A DNA stretch of 64,000 bases from Thermoleophilaceae bacterium (GTDB lineage: Bacteria; Actinomycetota; Thermoleophilia; Solirubrobacterales; Thermoleophilaceae). Positions 9,009 to 16,034 of the stretch are shown in pieces. Location of the stretch: NCBI GenBank assembly GCA_036378175.1, contig DASUWY010000040.1, forward strand, positions 40,884-104,883, given 5' to 3'. Under the pieces are notes generated by a model. The model made no database searches and had not been told where the DNA came from. It saw only the letters and a program-made list of their open reading frames with translations. Every line of letters starts with the position of its first letter. Position 1 is the first letter of the stretch. The position numbers and the translations under genes were made by a program.

Positions 9009-11222
9009 ATGGCCGGAAGGGCAAGGGCACGGACGCCCCTACTCGGGTTCGTCGGCGAGCTTTTTTCTCGCCATGGACAGCCGCATCAGGGCGCAGACAT
9101 CGAGACCGCGCGCAAGCTCGTGGGCATGCTGTGGGGGCTCAGTGCGGTGCTTGCGGCGGCCTTCCTCGCCTTTGCGCCGCCGGACATGTCGCTGGGCGAC
9201 GCCGGCTGGCCCGCGGCGATCCTGATACTCGCGCTGTCGGTGGCCGGCGCGCGCTGGGTGTTCGACAGCGAGTTCGGCTTCGGCGAGCTGCTCATGATCA
9301 GCTACCTCGGGCTCGCGCAGACGGCGCTGCTTCAGTGGCTTGCGGGCGGGGCGGCGCCCTACCGCGCGCTGTTCCTGCTGTGGCTCGGGTCGGGCGTGGG
9401 CGTGCACAACGCGCGCCGCGGGGCGCTGTTCATCCCCGCGGTTGTGGGCTTTGGATCGCTGCCGCTGCTCTACAGCGAGGCCCCGCACATCGCTGCCGGG
9501 ATCGCCACCGACGCGATGCTGTGGGTGGCCATCGGCCTCGCGCTGCTCTTCCTCATCGAGCGGGTGCGCACGCAGCGCGCCGCGATGATGAGCATCGAGC
9601 GCGACGCCCGCGAGCGCGCGGAGGAGGCGGTGAAGAAGGTGCGCGGCCTCGAGGCTGTGGCCGACGCCGCGCTGGCTCACCTGCCGTTCGACGAGTTGCT
9701 GTCAGAGCTGCTCGCGCGCGTGAGCCGGGTGCTCGAGGTGGAGCACGCCGCGATCCTTCTGAAGGACGAGGAGCGCGAGTGCCTCACCGTGAGTGCCGCG
9801 CGCGGGCCCGCCGCGGAGATGGCGCAGTCGCGCCGCGTGCCGCTGGGCGCCGGAATCGCGGGACAGGTGGCTGCCGAGAAGCGCCCGGTGTTCGTGGAGG
9901 TGGGTGGCGCGGATCCGGTGCCTGCTTCGGTGGTCTGGCAGGACCGCGTGCGCTCGGTGCTCGCGGTGCCGCTGCTCGTGGAAGCGGCGCGGGTGATCGG
10001 CGTGCTCCAGGTGGGCACGAGCGAGGGGCGCACCTTCTCGGACAACGACATCCAGCTTCTCCAACTCGCGGCGGACCGCCTGGCCGTGGCGATCGACCGC
10101 GCCCGCCTCAACGAGCAGGCGCACCACATCGCGGCCACGCTTCAGCGCAGCCTGCTGCCCAGCAGCACGCCCGAGGTGCCGGGGCTCGAGCTCGCCACGC
10201 GCTACCAGCCGGGCGCCGACGGCACGCAGGTGGGCGGCGACCTCTACGACGTGGTGCCCTACAGCGACGGTCGCGTGGGCCTCGCGATCGGCGACGTTGT
10301 GGGCCGCGGCATCGAGGCGGCCTCGCTGATGGGGCAGATCCGCAACTCCCTCCGCGCCTACGCGATGGAGGACGACCGGCCGGACCACGTGGTGGAGCGC
10401 CTCAATCTCCTGATGCACCACTGGCAGCAGGACCGCATCGCCACGCTCAGCTACCTCGTGCTCGACCCGCGCGACGGCCACCTGGTGTTCGCCACGGCCG
10501 GCCACCTGCCGCCGCTGGTGCTCGGCCCGGACGGCAATGCAACGTATTTGGAGGGCGGGGAGTTCGTGCCTCTCGGGGTGCTGCCGTTCGGCGGCTACAC
10601 GGCGGGCGAGGCGTTGGTGAAGCCCGGTTCCACCGTGCTGCTCTACACGGACGGCCTGGTGGAGGAGCGCGGCATGTCGATCGACGACGGACTGGAGCGG
10701 CTGCGCGAGGCGATAGAGCGCGCGCCCGCGGATCCGGACGCGATGTGCGACTTCCTGCTGCGCGAGGTGCCGCCGAACGGCGCCGCGGGTGACGACGTGG
10801 CGGTGCTCGCCACGCGCCTCGTGCCCGTGGACCTCACCACCCTTCACCTCAAGCTGCCGGCCGAGCCGGAGTCGCTCGCGCTGATGCGGCGCTCGCTCGA
10901 GCGCTGGCTCGGCGCGATCGGGGTGCCGGAGGACCTCGCCTACGAGTTGAAGGTGGCGTGCGGCGAGGCCTGCATGAACGCCGTCGAGCACGCGTATCCG
11001 CCCGGCGACGCGCTGTTCGAGGTGCGGGCGCTCAACCTCGGCGCCAACGTGGAGATCGTGGTGCGCGACTTCGGCTTCTGGCGCCCGCCGCGCGCGGGCA
11101 GCGATCGCGGCCGCGGTCTCGAGCTGATGAAGCGGCTCACCGACTCGATGAAGGTGGTGCCCGGGTCCGAGGGCACGACCGTGCACCTGCTGAAGACCGT
11201 TCGGAAGGCGGCACTCGTATGA
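9009..11222 (+). CDS. membrane GAF-PP2C phosphatase fused to an anti-sigma factor kinase domain (RsbU/RsbW-like)
   Basis: 737 aa multidomain stress regulator. Residues about 35-185 hold several hydrophobic helices (sensor); a short coiled coil follows; a GAF domain spans about 205-370; a SpoIIE-type PP2C phosphatase spans about 390-600 (GGDLYDV, ATAGHLPPLVL, LYTDGLVE, DDVAVLA); from about 607 there is an RsbW-like HATPase (N-box EACMNAVEHAYPP, G-box RGRGLELM). Phosphatase and kinase would act in opposition on a STAS anti-anti-sigma protein. The next gene encodes exactly such a protein and overlaps by 4 nt, so the pair forms a partner-switching unit. No sigma factor gene lies next to it. Confidence 0.88.
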   Translation: MAGRARARTPLLGFVGELFSRHGQPHQGADIETARKLVGMLWGLSAVLAAAFLAFAPPDMSLGDAGWPAAILILALSVAGARWVFDSEFGFGELLMISYLGLAQTALLQWLAGGAAPYRALFLLWLGSGVGVHNARRGALFIPAVVGFGSLPLLYSEAPHIAAGIATDAMLWVAIGLALLFLIERVRTQRAAMMSIERDARERAEEAVKKVRGLEAVADAALAHLPFDELLSELLARVSRVLEVEHAAILLKDEERECLTVSAARGPAAEMAQSRRVPLGAGIAGQVAAEKRPVFVEVGGADPVPASVVWQDRVRSVLAVPLLVEAARVIGVLQVGTSEGRTFSDNDIQLLQLAADRLAVAIDRARLNEQAHHIAATLQRSLLPSSTPEVPGLELATRYQPGADGTQVGGDLYDVVPYSDGRVGLAIGDVVGRGIEAASLMGQIRNSLRAYAMEDDRPDHVVERLNLLMHHWQQDRIATLSYLVLDPRDGHLVFATAGHLPPLVLGPDGNATYLEGGEFVPLGVLPFGGYTAGEALVKPGSTVLLYTDGLVEERGMSIDDGLERLREAIERAPADPDAMCDFLLREVPPNGAAGDDVAVLATRLVPVDLTTLHLKLPAEPESLALMRRSLERWLGAIGVPEDLAYELKVACGEACMNAVEHAYPPGDALFEVRALNLGANVEIVVRDFGFWRPPRAGSDRGRGLELMKRLTDSMKVVPGSEGTTVHLLKTVRKAALV

Positions 11223-11635
11223 GCCCGCTGGCACGGATGGAGACGCGCGCCGAGGGCGGCGCGATCGTCGCGACCGTGGCGGGCGAGCTCGACATCTCGA
11301 ACGCCGCCGACCTGGGCTCGGCGCTCGAGGGCGCGGTGCCCCAGCGCGCGCTCGGCCTCGTGCTCGACCTGAGCCAGGCCACCTACATCGACAGCGCGGG
11401 CATCCACCTGCTCTTCCGCCTCGGCGGCCGCCTCACCCGCCGCCGCCAGCAACTCCGAGTGGTGGTGCCCGACGCGGCCCCGATCCGCAAGATCGTGAAC
11501 CTGGCCGGCCTCGGCTGGACCGTCCCTCACGACAGGAGCGTGCCGGAGGCGCTCCAGCGGCTCAAGGCCGAGGTGGCGCCGCAACTTGGCGAGGAGAACT
11601 GGGTGAGCTCCCAGGACTCGCCGTTCTACTACTAG
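11219..11635 (+). CDS. STAS domain anti-sigma factor antagonist
   Basis: 138 aa. The STAS fold is visible as VAGELDISNAADL, then LVLDLSQATYIDSAGIHLLFRL. Ser59 in the DSAG loop is the expected phosphorylation site controlled by the kinase and phosphatase domains of the preceding protein. The start ATG overlaps the stop of the upstream gene (ATGA), so expression is coupled. A C-terminal tail of about 25 residues (GEENWVSSQDSPFYY at the end) extends beyond the core domain. Confidence 0.9.
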   Translation: MSPLARMETRAEGGAIVATVAGELDISNAADLGSALEGAVPQRALGLVLDLSQATYIDSAGIHLLFRLGGRLTRRRQQLRVVVPDAAPIRKIVNLAGLGWTVPHDRSVPEALQRLKAEVAPQLGEENWVSSQDSPFYY

Positions 11636-11649
11636 ACGGTTCTCGCCGC

Positions 11650-11957
11650 GCGGAGCGGGCAGGCGGAGTTGGGAGGGCGGTCTTCCGCGCGCGGTCCCTT
11701 GCTTCGCGGCCGTTACAGCAGCAATAAAGGGTTGGTCCCGGTGTGGCAGACAATGACTGCCGGAAACCGACGGCAGAATCTGCCACTTGGCTCGGATCCA
11801 CCCGCGGAGCGGGGAGGCGGAGTTGGGAGGGCGGTTTTCCGCGCGCGGTCCCTTGCTTCGCGGCGGTTACAGCGGCAATAAAGGGTTGGTTTCGGTGTGG
11901 CAGACAATGACTGCTGGAAACCGACGGCAGAATCTGCCACTAGGCCTCGGACCCACC
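11650..11957. repeat. 154-bp tandem duplication, two copies
   Basis: Copy 1 is 11650-11803 and copy 2 is 11804-11957. They are nearly identical with scattered substitutions (for example CAGCAG/CAGCGG and TGCCGG/TGCTGG) and small indels near the end. Each copy holds the same nested hairpin. The period of 154 bp was checked at two anchor words (GCGGAGC and AGTTGGGAGG). Confidence 0.8.
11743..11786. other. nested hairpin inside the 154-bp repeat (copy 1; copy 2 at 11897-11940)
   Basis: Outer stem GTGGCAGA (11743-11750) with TCTGCCAC (11779-11786); inner stem CTGCCG (11757-11762) with CGGCAG (11771-11776). In copy 2 the inner left arm is CTGCTG, which keeps pairing through a G-U wobble if read as RNA. 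A structured RNA or a protein-binding hairpin is possible. Confidence 0.5.
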
Positions 11958-11973
11958 CCTTATTGCTGCAGTA
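11955..11973. repeat. partial inverted copy of the 154-bp repeat core
   Basis: CCCCTTATTGCTGCAGTAA is close to the reverse complement of TTACAGCAGCAATAAAGGG from copy 1 (about 11713-11731). It begins at the right edge of copy 2 and faces it, giving direct plus inverted organisation. Confidence 0.5.
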
Positions 11974-12044
11974 AGCGCGGCGAGCCAGGACGCCGCACGA
12001 GGAGAACGCCTCTGCAACTCCGCACTTCCGCAGCTCCGCCCGCT

Positions 12045-12110
12045 CCCAGGCCGAAGGCCTGGGTTCCTGGGGTGCGGAGGGGTGGCACGGCCCTGTGCCA
12101 GCCCCTCCGC
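12045..12110. other. two consecutive strong hairpins
   Basis: First: CCCAGGCC (12045-12052), GAA loop, GGCCTGGG (12056-12063), a perfect 8-bp stem. Second: GCGGAGGGGTGGCAC (12074-12088) pairing with GTGCCAGCCCCTCCGC (12095-12110) with one bulged base. No T-run follows, so simple terminators are unlikely; REP-like or structured-RNA roles are possible. Confidence 0.5.
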
Positions 12111-12360
12111 GGGCTCGCGTTCCGGTGCGATGGACGCGGCCACTTCCCAGGGGGTTCCGGTACTCACAGCTAGAGACGCCCGCTCTCGTCGAAAACTTCC
12201 CGCCGGGTTTTTTGCGAATTTGACCGCGGGAGTCGCGTTAACCGCCCCCCGCCGGCTACGCCTCGCCCCACGGGCGAAATGCCTGGCAGCCGCACGGACA
12301 CGGCGCTGCCGCAGAGCCAGGCTATGCGTGCCCCCAAAGCCCCCGTCCAGAAGGACTCGC

Positions 12361-12687
12361 ATGTTCCCCGCAAACGCTCACACCATCAGGCCCGCCATCG
12401 CCGGTGACAGCTACGGCCTCCGGCGCCTCGCTGAGCTCGACAGCCAGCGGCCGCTCGGCGGCCATATCCTGATCGGCGAGATCGACGCCCGCCCGGCCGC
12501 GGCGATCTCGCTGAATGACGGCCGCGTGGTGGCCGACCCCTTCCAGCACACCGCGCAGCTCACGCAGTTGCTCCGCATGCGCGCCGCCGCGCTTCAGGCC
12601 GTGGCGAAGACCCCGGCGCTCCGCGAGCGCATCCTCGCCGGCGTCCGGCCTAGCGGCCGGTGGCGACCGGTTGCGAAGGCTGCCTGA
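12361..12687 (+). CDS. small conserved protein of unknown function (GNAT N-terminus-like)
   Basis: 108 aa, soluble. The opening TIRPAIAGDSYGLRRLAELD resembles the first strand and helix of GNAT acetyltransferases. The protein then ends after ILIGEIDARPAAAISLNDGRVVADPF and an Arg/Leu-rich helix, with no acetyl-CoA-binding motif. Small proteins with this RPA...DG...ADPF pattern are, from memory, widespread in actinobacteria. AAGGA lies just upstream of the ATG. Its 3' end overlaps the convergent histidine kinase gene by 38 bp. Function unknown. Confidence 0.7.
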   Translation: MFPANAHTIRPAIAGDSYGLRRLAELDSQRPLGGHILIGEIDARPAAAISLNDGRVVADPFQHTAQLTQLLRMRAAALQAVAKTPALRERILAGVRPSGRWRPVAKAA

Positions 12688-13726
12688 CGGCTGACGCCGC
12701 GAACCTGGGCAGGGCGAGGCTGAACGCCGCGCCCTGCCCGGAGCTCGCCACGTTGCAGCGCCCGCCATGGGCGCGTGTGATCGCATCGACGATCGCGAGG
12801 CCGAGGCCAACGCCGCCACGTTCCCTGCTGCGGGAGGTGTCCGCCCGGGCAAAGCGCTCGAATATCCGGTCCAGCGCCTCAGGCGGGATGCCGGGACCGT
12901 CGTCGCCGACGCGGATCGTCACCTCGCCGCGCCTCGCGTGCGCCGACAGCTCGATCGTGTTCGTCAGCACCGTGTTGTCCACCGCGTTCTCGAGCAGCGC
13001 ATCGAGCGCGGTTCGCAGCGCCTGCGGATCGGCCACGAGGGTGCCCGCCGGCACGGGGCCGAGCCGCCAGTTCCGCGGTGCGACGTCTGACCAGCGCATG
13101 AACACGTCCTCGAGAAACGGCTGGAGGTCGATCTCGTCGAACGCCACGAAATCGGGGCGCTCCGCCTTGGCGAGCAGGAGCAGGCGGTCGACGATGTAGG
13201 CGATGCGGTCGAGCTCGTCCACCGCCACAGCGATCTCGGGCGCGGGGTCGTGGCTGGCGAACTGGAGCATCTCGAGGTGACCGCGCGCGATGGTCACCGG
13301 CGTGCGGAGCTCGTGGGAGACGTCGTGCAGCAGGCGCTCCTGATGGTCGAGCAGCGACGCCCGCTCGGCCGCCACGCGCGCCGTCTCGTTCAGCGCGCTC
13401 TGCCTGCGCCTCGCGTGCCACACCATCGCGAGGAACATGCCGGACATGAGCGGCACCTCGAAGAGCTCGCCCCATAGCTGCGTGCCCTCGAAGGCGTCGT
13501 TCAGGATCACCGCACCGGTGCCGGCCGCCACGGCGCCAAGGATGAGGTAGGTGGACCTGAGGCCCCATACGCGGAAGCCGTAGAGGATCGTGAGGCTCAC
13601 CCAGATGAAGTGGAAGGGGATCGTCTCCCAGTCCGGGGCGAGCAGCATCGCGATGAGATTGGCCAATGCGAAGGCCACCCATGCGACCTCGACGGATCTA
13701 GCCCGCAGCCAGCCTGTAACCGACAT
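12650..13726 (-). CDS. sensor histidine kinase
   Basis: 358 aa. About four N-terminal membrane helices (residues about 12-100) without a large extracellular domain, then HisKA with the phospho-acceptor His138 (HDVSHELRTP) and a HATPase (N-box ENAVDN, G1 DDGPGIP, G2 GVGLGLAIV). The ATG at 13726 lies inside the end of the response regulator gene (29-bp overlap), so the two are co-expressed. The short sensor region suggests an intramembrane signal. The pair lies divergent to the cox operon, and oxygen, copper or redox sensing is inferred only from that. Confidence 0.9.
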   Translation of the reverse strand: MSVTGWLRARSVEVAWVAFALANLIAMLLAPDWETIPFHFIWVSLTILYGFRVWGLRSTYLILGAVAAGTGAVILNDAFEGTQLWGELFEVPLMSGMFLAMVWHARRRQSALNETARVAAERASLLDHQERLLHDVSHELRTPVTIARGHLEMLQFASHDPAPEIAVAVDELDRIAYIVDRLLLLAKAERPDFVAFDEIDLQPFLEDVFMRWSDVAPRNWRLGPVPAGTLVADPQALRTALDALLENAVDNTVLTNTIELSAHARRGEVTIRVGDDGPGIPPEALDRIFERFARADTSRSRERGGVGLGLAIVDAITRAHGGRCNVASSGQGAAFSLALPRFAASAVRQPSQPVATGR

Positions 13727-14363
13727 TTCGCACCGTTTCGATTGGAGCTTCAGGGCCGAGCTTCTGTCGCAGCCGGCGGATCGACACGTCAACCACGTTC
13801 GACCGCGGGTCGAAGTCGCAGCCCCACACCTGGGAGAGGAGCTGCTCGCGGCTGCTCACCTCGCCCGCGTGCTCGAGCAGGAAGTGGAGCAGGCGGAACT
13901 CGCCGTCGGTGAGCTCACACACGCGCGGCCCGAGCCTCGCCTCGCGACGCGCGAGGTCGAGCAGCAGCGGACCGGCATGGAGCACCGAGCTCGCGGCGGG
14001 CGGCTGGCGCCGCCGGAGCTGCACGCGCACGCGCGCGAGCAGCTCTCCGAGCGAGAAGGGCTTGACCATGTAGTCGTCCGCCCCAAGGTTGAAGCCGCGC
14101 AGCTTCGTGTCGATATCGCTGCGGGCCGACAGGATCAGCACGGGCAGGTCCGGCTTACGGGCGCGGAGCTCCCTGAGCAGGTCGAGGCCGTCCATGCCGG
14201 GCAGGAGAAGGTCGAGCACCACCAGGTCGTATGGACTGGCGATCGCAGCGGCCAGACCCTTGCGACCGTCGTCCGCCACGCCGACCGTCCAGCCTTCGGC
14301 CTTGAGCGCGCGAGCCACGAACGCGAGGATTCGGGCCTCATCCTCGACGATAAGGATCCGCAT
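13698..14363 (-). CDS. OmpR/PhoB-family response regulator
   Basis: 221 aa. Receiver domain MRILIVEDEAR with acidic pocket Glu7-Asp8, phospho-acceptor Asp51 (VVLDLLLPGMDG) and a conserved Lys in DYMVKPF; winged-helix DNA-binding domain from about residue 125 (ELTDGEFRLLHFLLEHAGEV, VDVSIRRLRQKLG, VRNVGYRL). The ATG at 14363 starts the receiver directly. Upstream, ATGAC repeats at 11-bp spacing suit an OmpR-type dimer and lie before the divergent oxidase operon. Confidence 0.92.
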   Translation of the reverse strand: MRILIVEDEARILAFVARALKAEGWTVGVADDGRKGLAAAIASPYDLVVLDLLLPGMDGLDLLRELRARKPDLPVLILSARSDIDTKLRGFNLGADDYMVKPFSLGELLARVRVQLRRRQPPAASSVLHAGPLLLDLARREARLGPRVCELTDGEFRLLHFLLEHAGEVSSREQLLSQVWGCDFDPRSNVVDVSIRRLRQKLGPEAPIETVRNVGYRLAAG

Positions 14364-14390
14364 ACCTTTCCCCACTGCGGTTAATACCAC

Positions 14391-14435
14391 GTGACGAATG
14401 ACACGTAAATGACCAGCGGATGACAACTTCGTCAC
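14391..14435. promoter_or_regulatory. candidate OmpR-type binding region between the two-component system and cox operon
   Basis: ATGAC is found three times in direct orientation at 14398, 14409 and 14420, exactly 11 bp apart. The whole lies inside an inverted repeat GTGACGAA (14391-14398) / TTCGTCAC (14428-14435). One-turn spacing of direct half-sites is typical of OmpR/PhoB-family regulators. The region separates the response regulator gene from the first gene of the oxidase operon. Confidence 0.5.
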
Positions 14436-14563
14436 TTTCCCCCCGCTACCGCCGCTGAGGGACATACTGGCCGCGCTCGGCATGCAGCACGAATCGAGGG
14501 GGATCGGTTCTGTCCGTCGGTGCGAAGGTCCTGGCCATAGCGTGTGCCACGGCGCTCGCCATC

Positions 14564-15166
14564 GTGCTCGTCGCGCTCTACGTCGTTGACTTCCTCGCGG
14601 CCACACCGAGCACGGTGAAGGCGGCCGAGGCGCCCGGCGGCGCCCGCCTCACGCTCCAGACGGTGGCGTCGTACGGCCACTCGCCGCACCCGGACTGGGT
14701 CTCGTACCTGGTGAAGGACGGCGGCGGCAAGTGGCACCACACCACCGTGTTCCAGGTGCCGGCGCACTCGCTGGTGCACGTGACGATCTACCAGTACGAC
14801 ACGGCCACCGGGCTGCGCAACCCGTTCTGGTCGCAGGTACGCGGGACCGTGGGCGGCACGATGGCCGTGGACGGGCGGACGATGAACGCCCTCAACCCGG
14901 ATCTCGCCTCGCACACCTTCGCGATCCCGGACATGGGGATCAGCGTGCCGCTCAAGGGCGTGGCGGACGACGCGAAGAACCAGTGCAGCGTCGCTCCGTG
15001 CCCGCTGTCGATGGCGCACACCACGATCACCTTCACCTTCCGCACCGGCAAGAAGGGCAAGTACCGCTGGCAGTGCTTCGTGCCCTGCGCGGCCTCCTTC
15101 ATCTTCGGCAATGGCGGGCCGATGCAGTCGCCGGGCTGGATGGACGGCTACCTCGTGGTGGTCTGA
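14564..15166 (+). CDS. membrane-anchored cupredoxin-like protein heading the oxidase operon
   Basis: 200 aa or more. An N-terminal hydrophobic anchor is followed by a beta-rich domain ending in WQCFVPCAASFIFGNGGPM. The Cys-x3-Cys recalls the CuA site of oxidase subunit II, but the following His-x2-Met is absent. GTG 14564 is the only canonical start. The in-frame upstream codons (AKVLAIACATALAIV) extend the membrane segment with a Lys at its front, and a GAGGGGG before CTG 14510 suggests that the real start may be there. The gene ends 3 nt before coxB. A copper-binding or electron-transfer role is inferred. Confidence 0.7.
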   Translation: MLVALYVVDFLAATPSTVKAAEAPGGARLTLQTVASYGHSPHPDWVSYLVKDGGGKWHHTTVFQVPAHSLVHVTIYQYDTATGLRNPFWSQVRGTVGGTMAVDGRTMNALNPDLASHTFAIPDMGISVPLKGVADDAKNQCSVAPCPLSMAHTTITFTFRTGKKGKYRWQCFVPCAASFIFGNGGPMQSPGWMDGYLVVV

Positions 15167-15169
15167 GCC

Positions 15170-16033
15170 ATGGCGAGCGAGGCCCTGCCATCCGGAGCCC
15201 CGGCCGAGCGCTCGCACGGACGCCGGCTGCTCGTGATCTGGGGCGCGCTCACGGTCGTCGGCGTGCTGCTGATCGTGTTCGTGGCCGGGCCGCACATGCC
15301 GCCGGGCGACTTCAGCCAGGAGGCGCGCGACCAGCGCGAGATCAACATCCTCCTCGCCTCCCTCGCGGTGCCCGTGCTGTTCGGCGTGTGGGCGTGCCTG
15401 GTGTACATCGTCAGCAACTTCCGCCAGGGGGAGGGCGCGCTTCAGGACGGGCCGCCGGTGCGCGGGCACTCACGGCTGCAGGTGGCCTGGGTGGTGGCCA
15501 CCGCAGTGGTGGTACTGAGCCTCGGCGCGTTCGGCACGGAGGAACTGCTGGGGAGCGCGAAGGGCGCGGGAGGCGGCCAGGGGCCCGACCCGCTGGCCGT
15601 GCCCGCGGGGCCCAAGCTGCAGGTCCAGGTGATCGGCCAGCAGTGGGCCTGGACGTTCCGCTATCCCGCCTACGGCGGGGTGGAAACGCCCGAGCTCGCG
15701 CTCCCCGCGGGCCAGACCACCGAGCTGCACGTGACCTCGCTCGACGTGAGCCACTCCTTCTGGGCGATCCAGCTCGGGGTGAAGGCGGACGCCATCCCGG
15801 GCTCGGACAACGTGACGTTCGTCCGCCCGCGGCGCACCGGCACGTTCGAGATCCGCTGCGCCGAGCTGTGCGGGCTATGGCACGGCCACATGCACAACAC
15901 GGGCACGGTGATGACGCCCTCCGGCTTCGCCGCCTGGATCAGGCAGCAGCAGGTGGCCAACGCTCCCGCCACGAGGACGCTCCCGCCGTACTCCACGCAC
16001 TACTTCCCCGACCCCCAGAGGAGGGCAGGCTGA
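15170..16033 (+). CDS. coxB: cytochrome c oxidase subunit II
   Basis: 287 aa. Two membrane helices (about residues 20-40 and 58-80) are followed by the CuA domain. The copper ligands are all present: His195 (DVSHSFW), then Cys230, Glu232, Cys234, His238 and Met241 in CAELCGLWHGHM. No fused cytochrome c domain follows, so it is not of the caa3 type with heme C on subunit II. It receives electrons from an external carrier on the outer membrane face. coxA starts 1 nt after the stop. Confidence 0.95.
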   Translation: MASEALPSGAPAERSHGRRLLVIWGALTVVGVLLIVFVAGPHMPPGDFSQEARDQREINILLASLAVPVLFGVWACLVYIVSNFRQGEGALQDGPPVRGHSRLQVAWVVATAVVVLSLGAFGTEELLGSAKGAGGGQGPDPLAVPAGPKLQVQVIGQQWAWTFRYPAYGGVETPELALPAGQTTELHVTSLDVSHSFWAIQLGVKADAIPGSDNVTFVRPRRTGTFEIRCAELCGLWHGHMHNTGTVMTPSGFAAWIRQQQVANAPATRTLPPYSTHYFPDPQRRAG

Positions 16034-16034
16034 G

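Larger units (their letters stand above)
11636..12360. other. 725-bp gene-free region rich in repeats and hairpins
   Basis: No convincing gene is seen here. Open frames across it are Arg/Pro/Ala-rich and follow the repeat rather than any protein family. It contains a 154-bp tandem duplication (11650-11957), a partial inverted copy of its core (11955-11973), a perfect 8-bp stem at 12045-12063, a long stem at 12074-12110, and a small GC stem followed by six T (about 12192-12212). It could hold a structured RNA or the remains of a non-autonomous element. Confidence 0.6.

Noticed and set aside
11787..12173. 128-aa open frame in the repeat region
   Set aside because: Composition is Arg/Gly/Pro-rich, the frame copies the 154-bp repeat, and no family resemblance is seen.
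12192..12213. Rho-independent terminator (CCCGCCGGG followed by six T)
   Set aside because: The stem is only three or four base pairs and is more than 500 bp from the nearest upstream stop on that strand; too weak to list.
13590..14384. Long frame on the plus strand opposite the two-component genes
   Set aside because: It is the antisense of clear histidine kinase and response regulator genes, with His/Glu/Arg-biased composition typical of shadow frames in GC-rich DNA.
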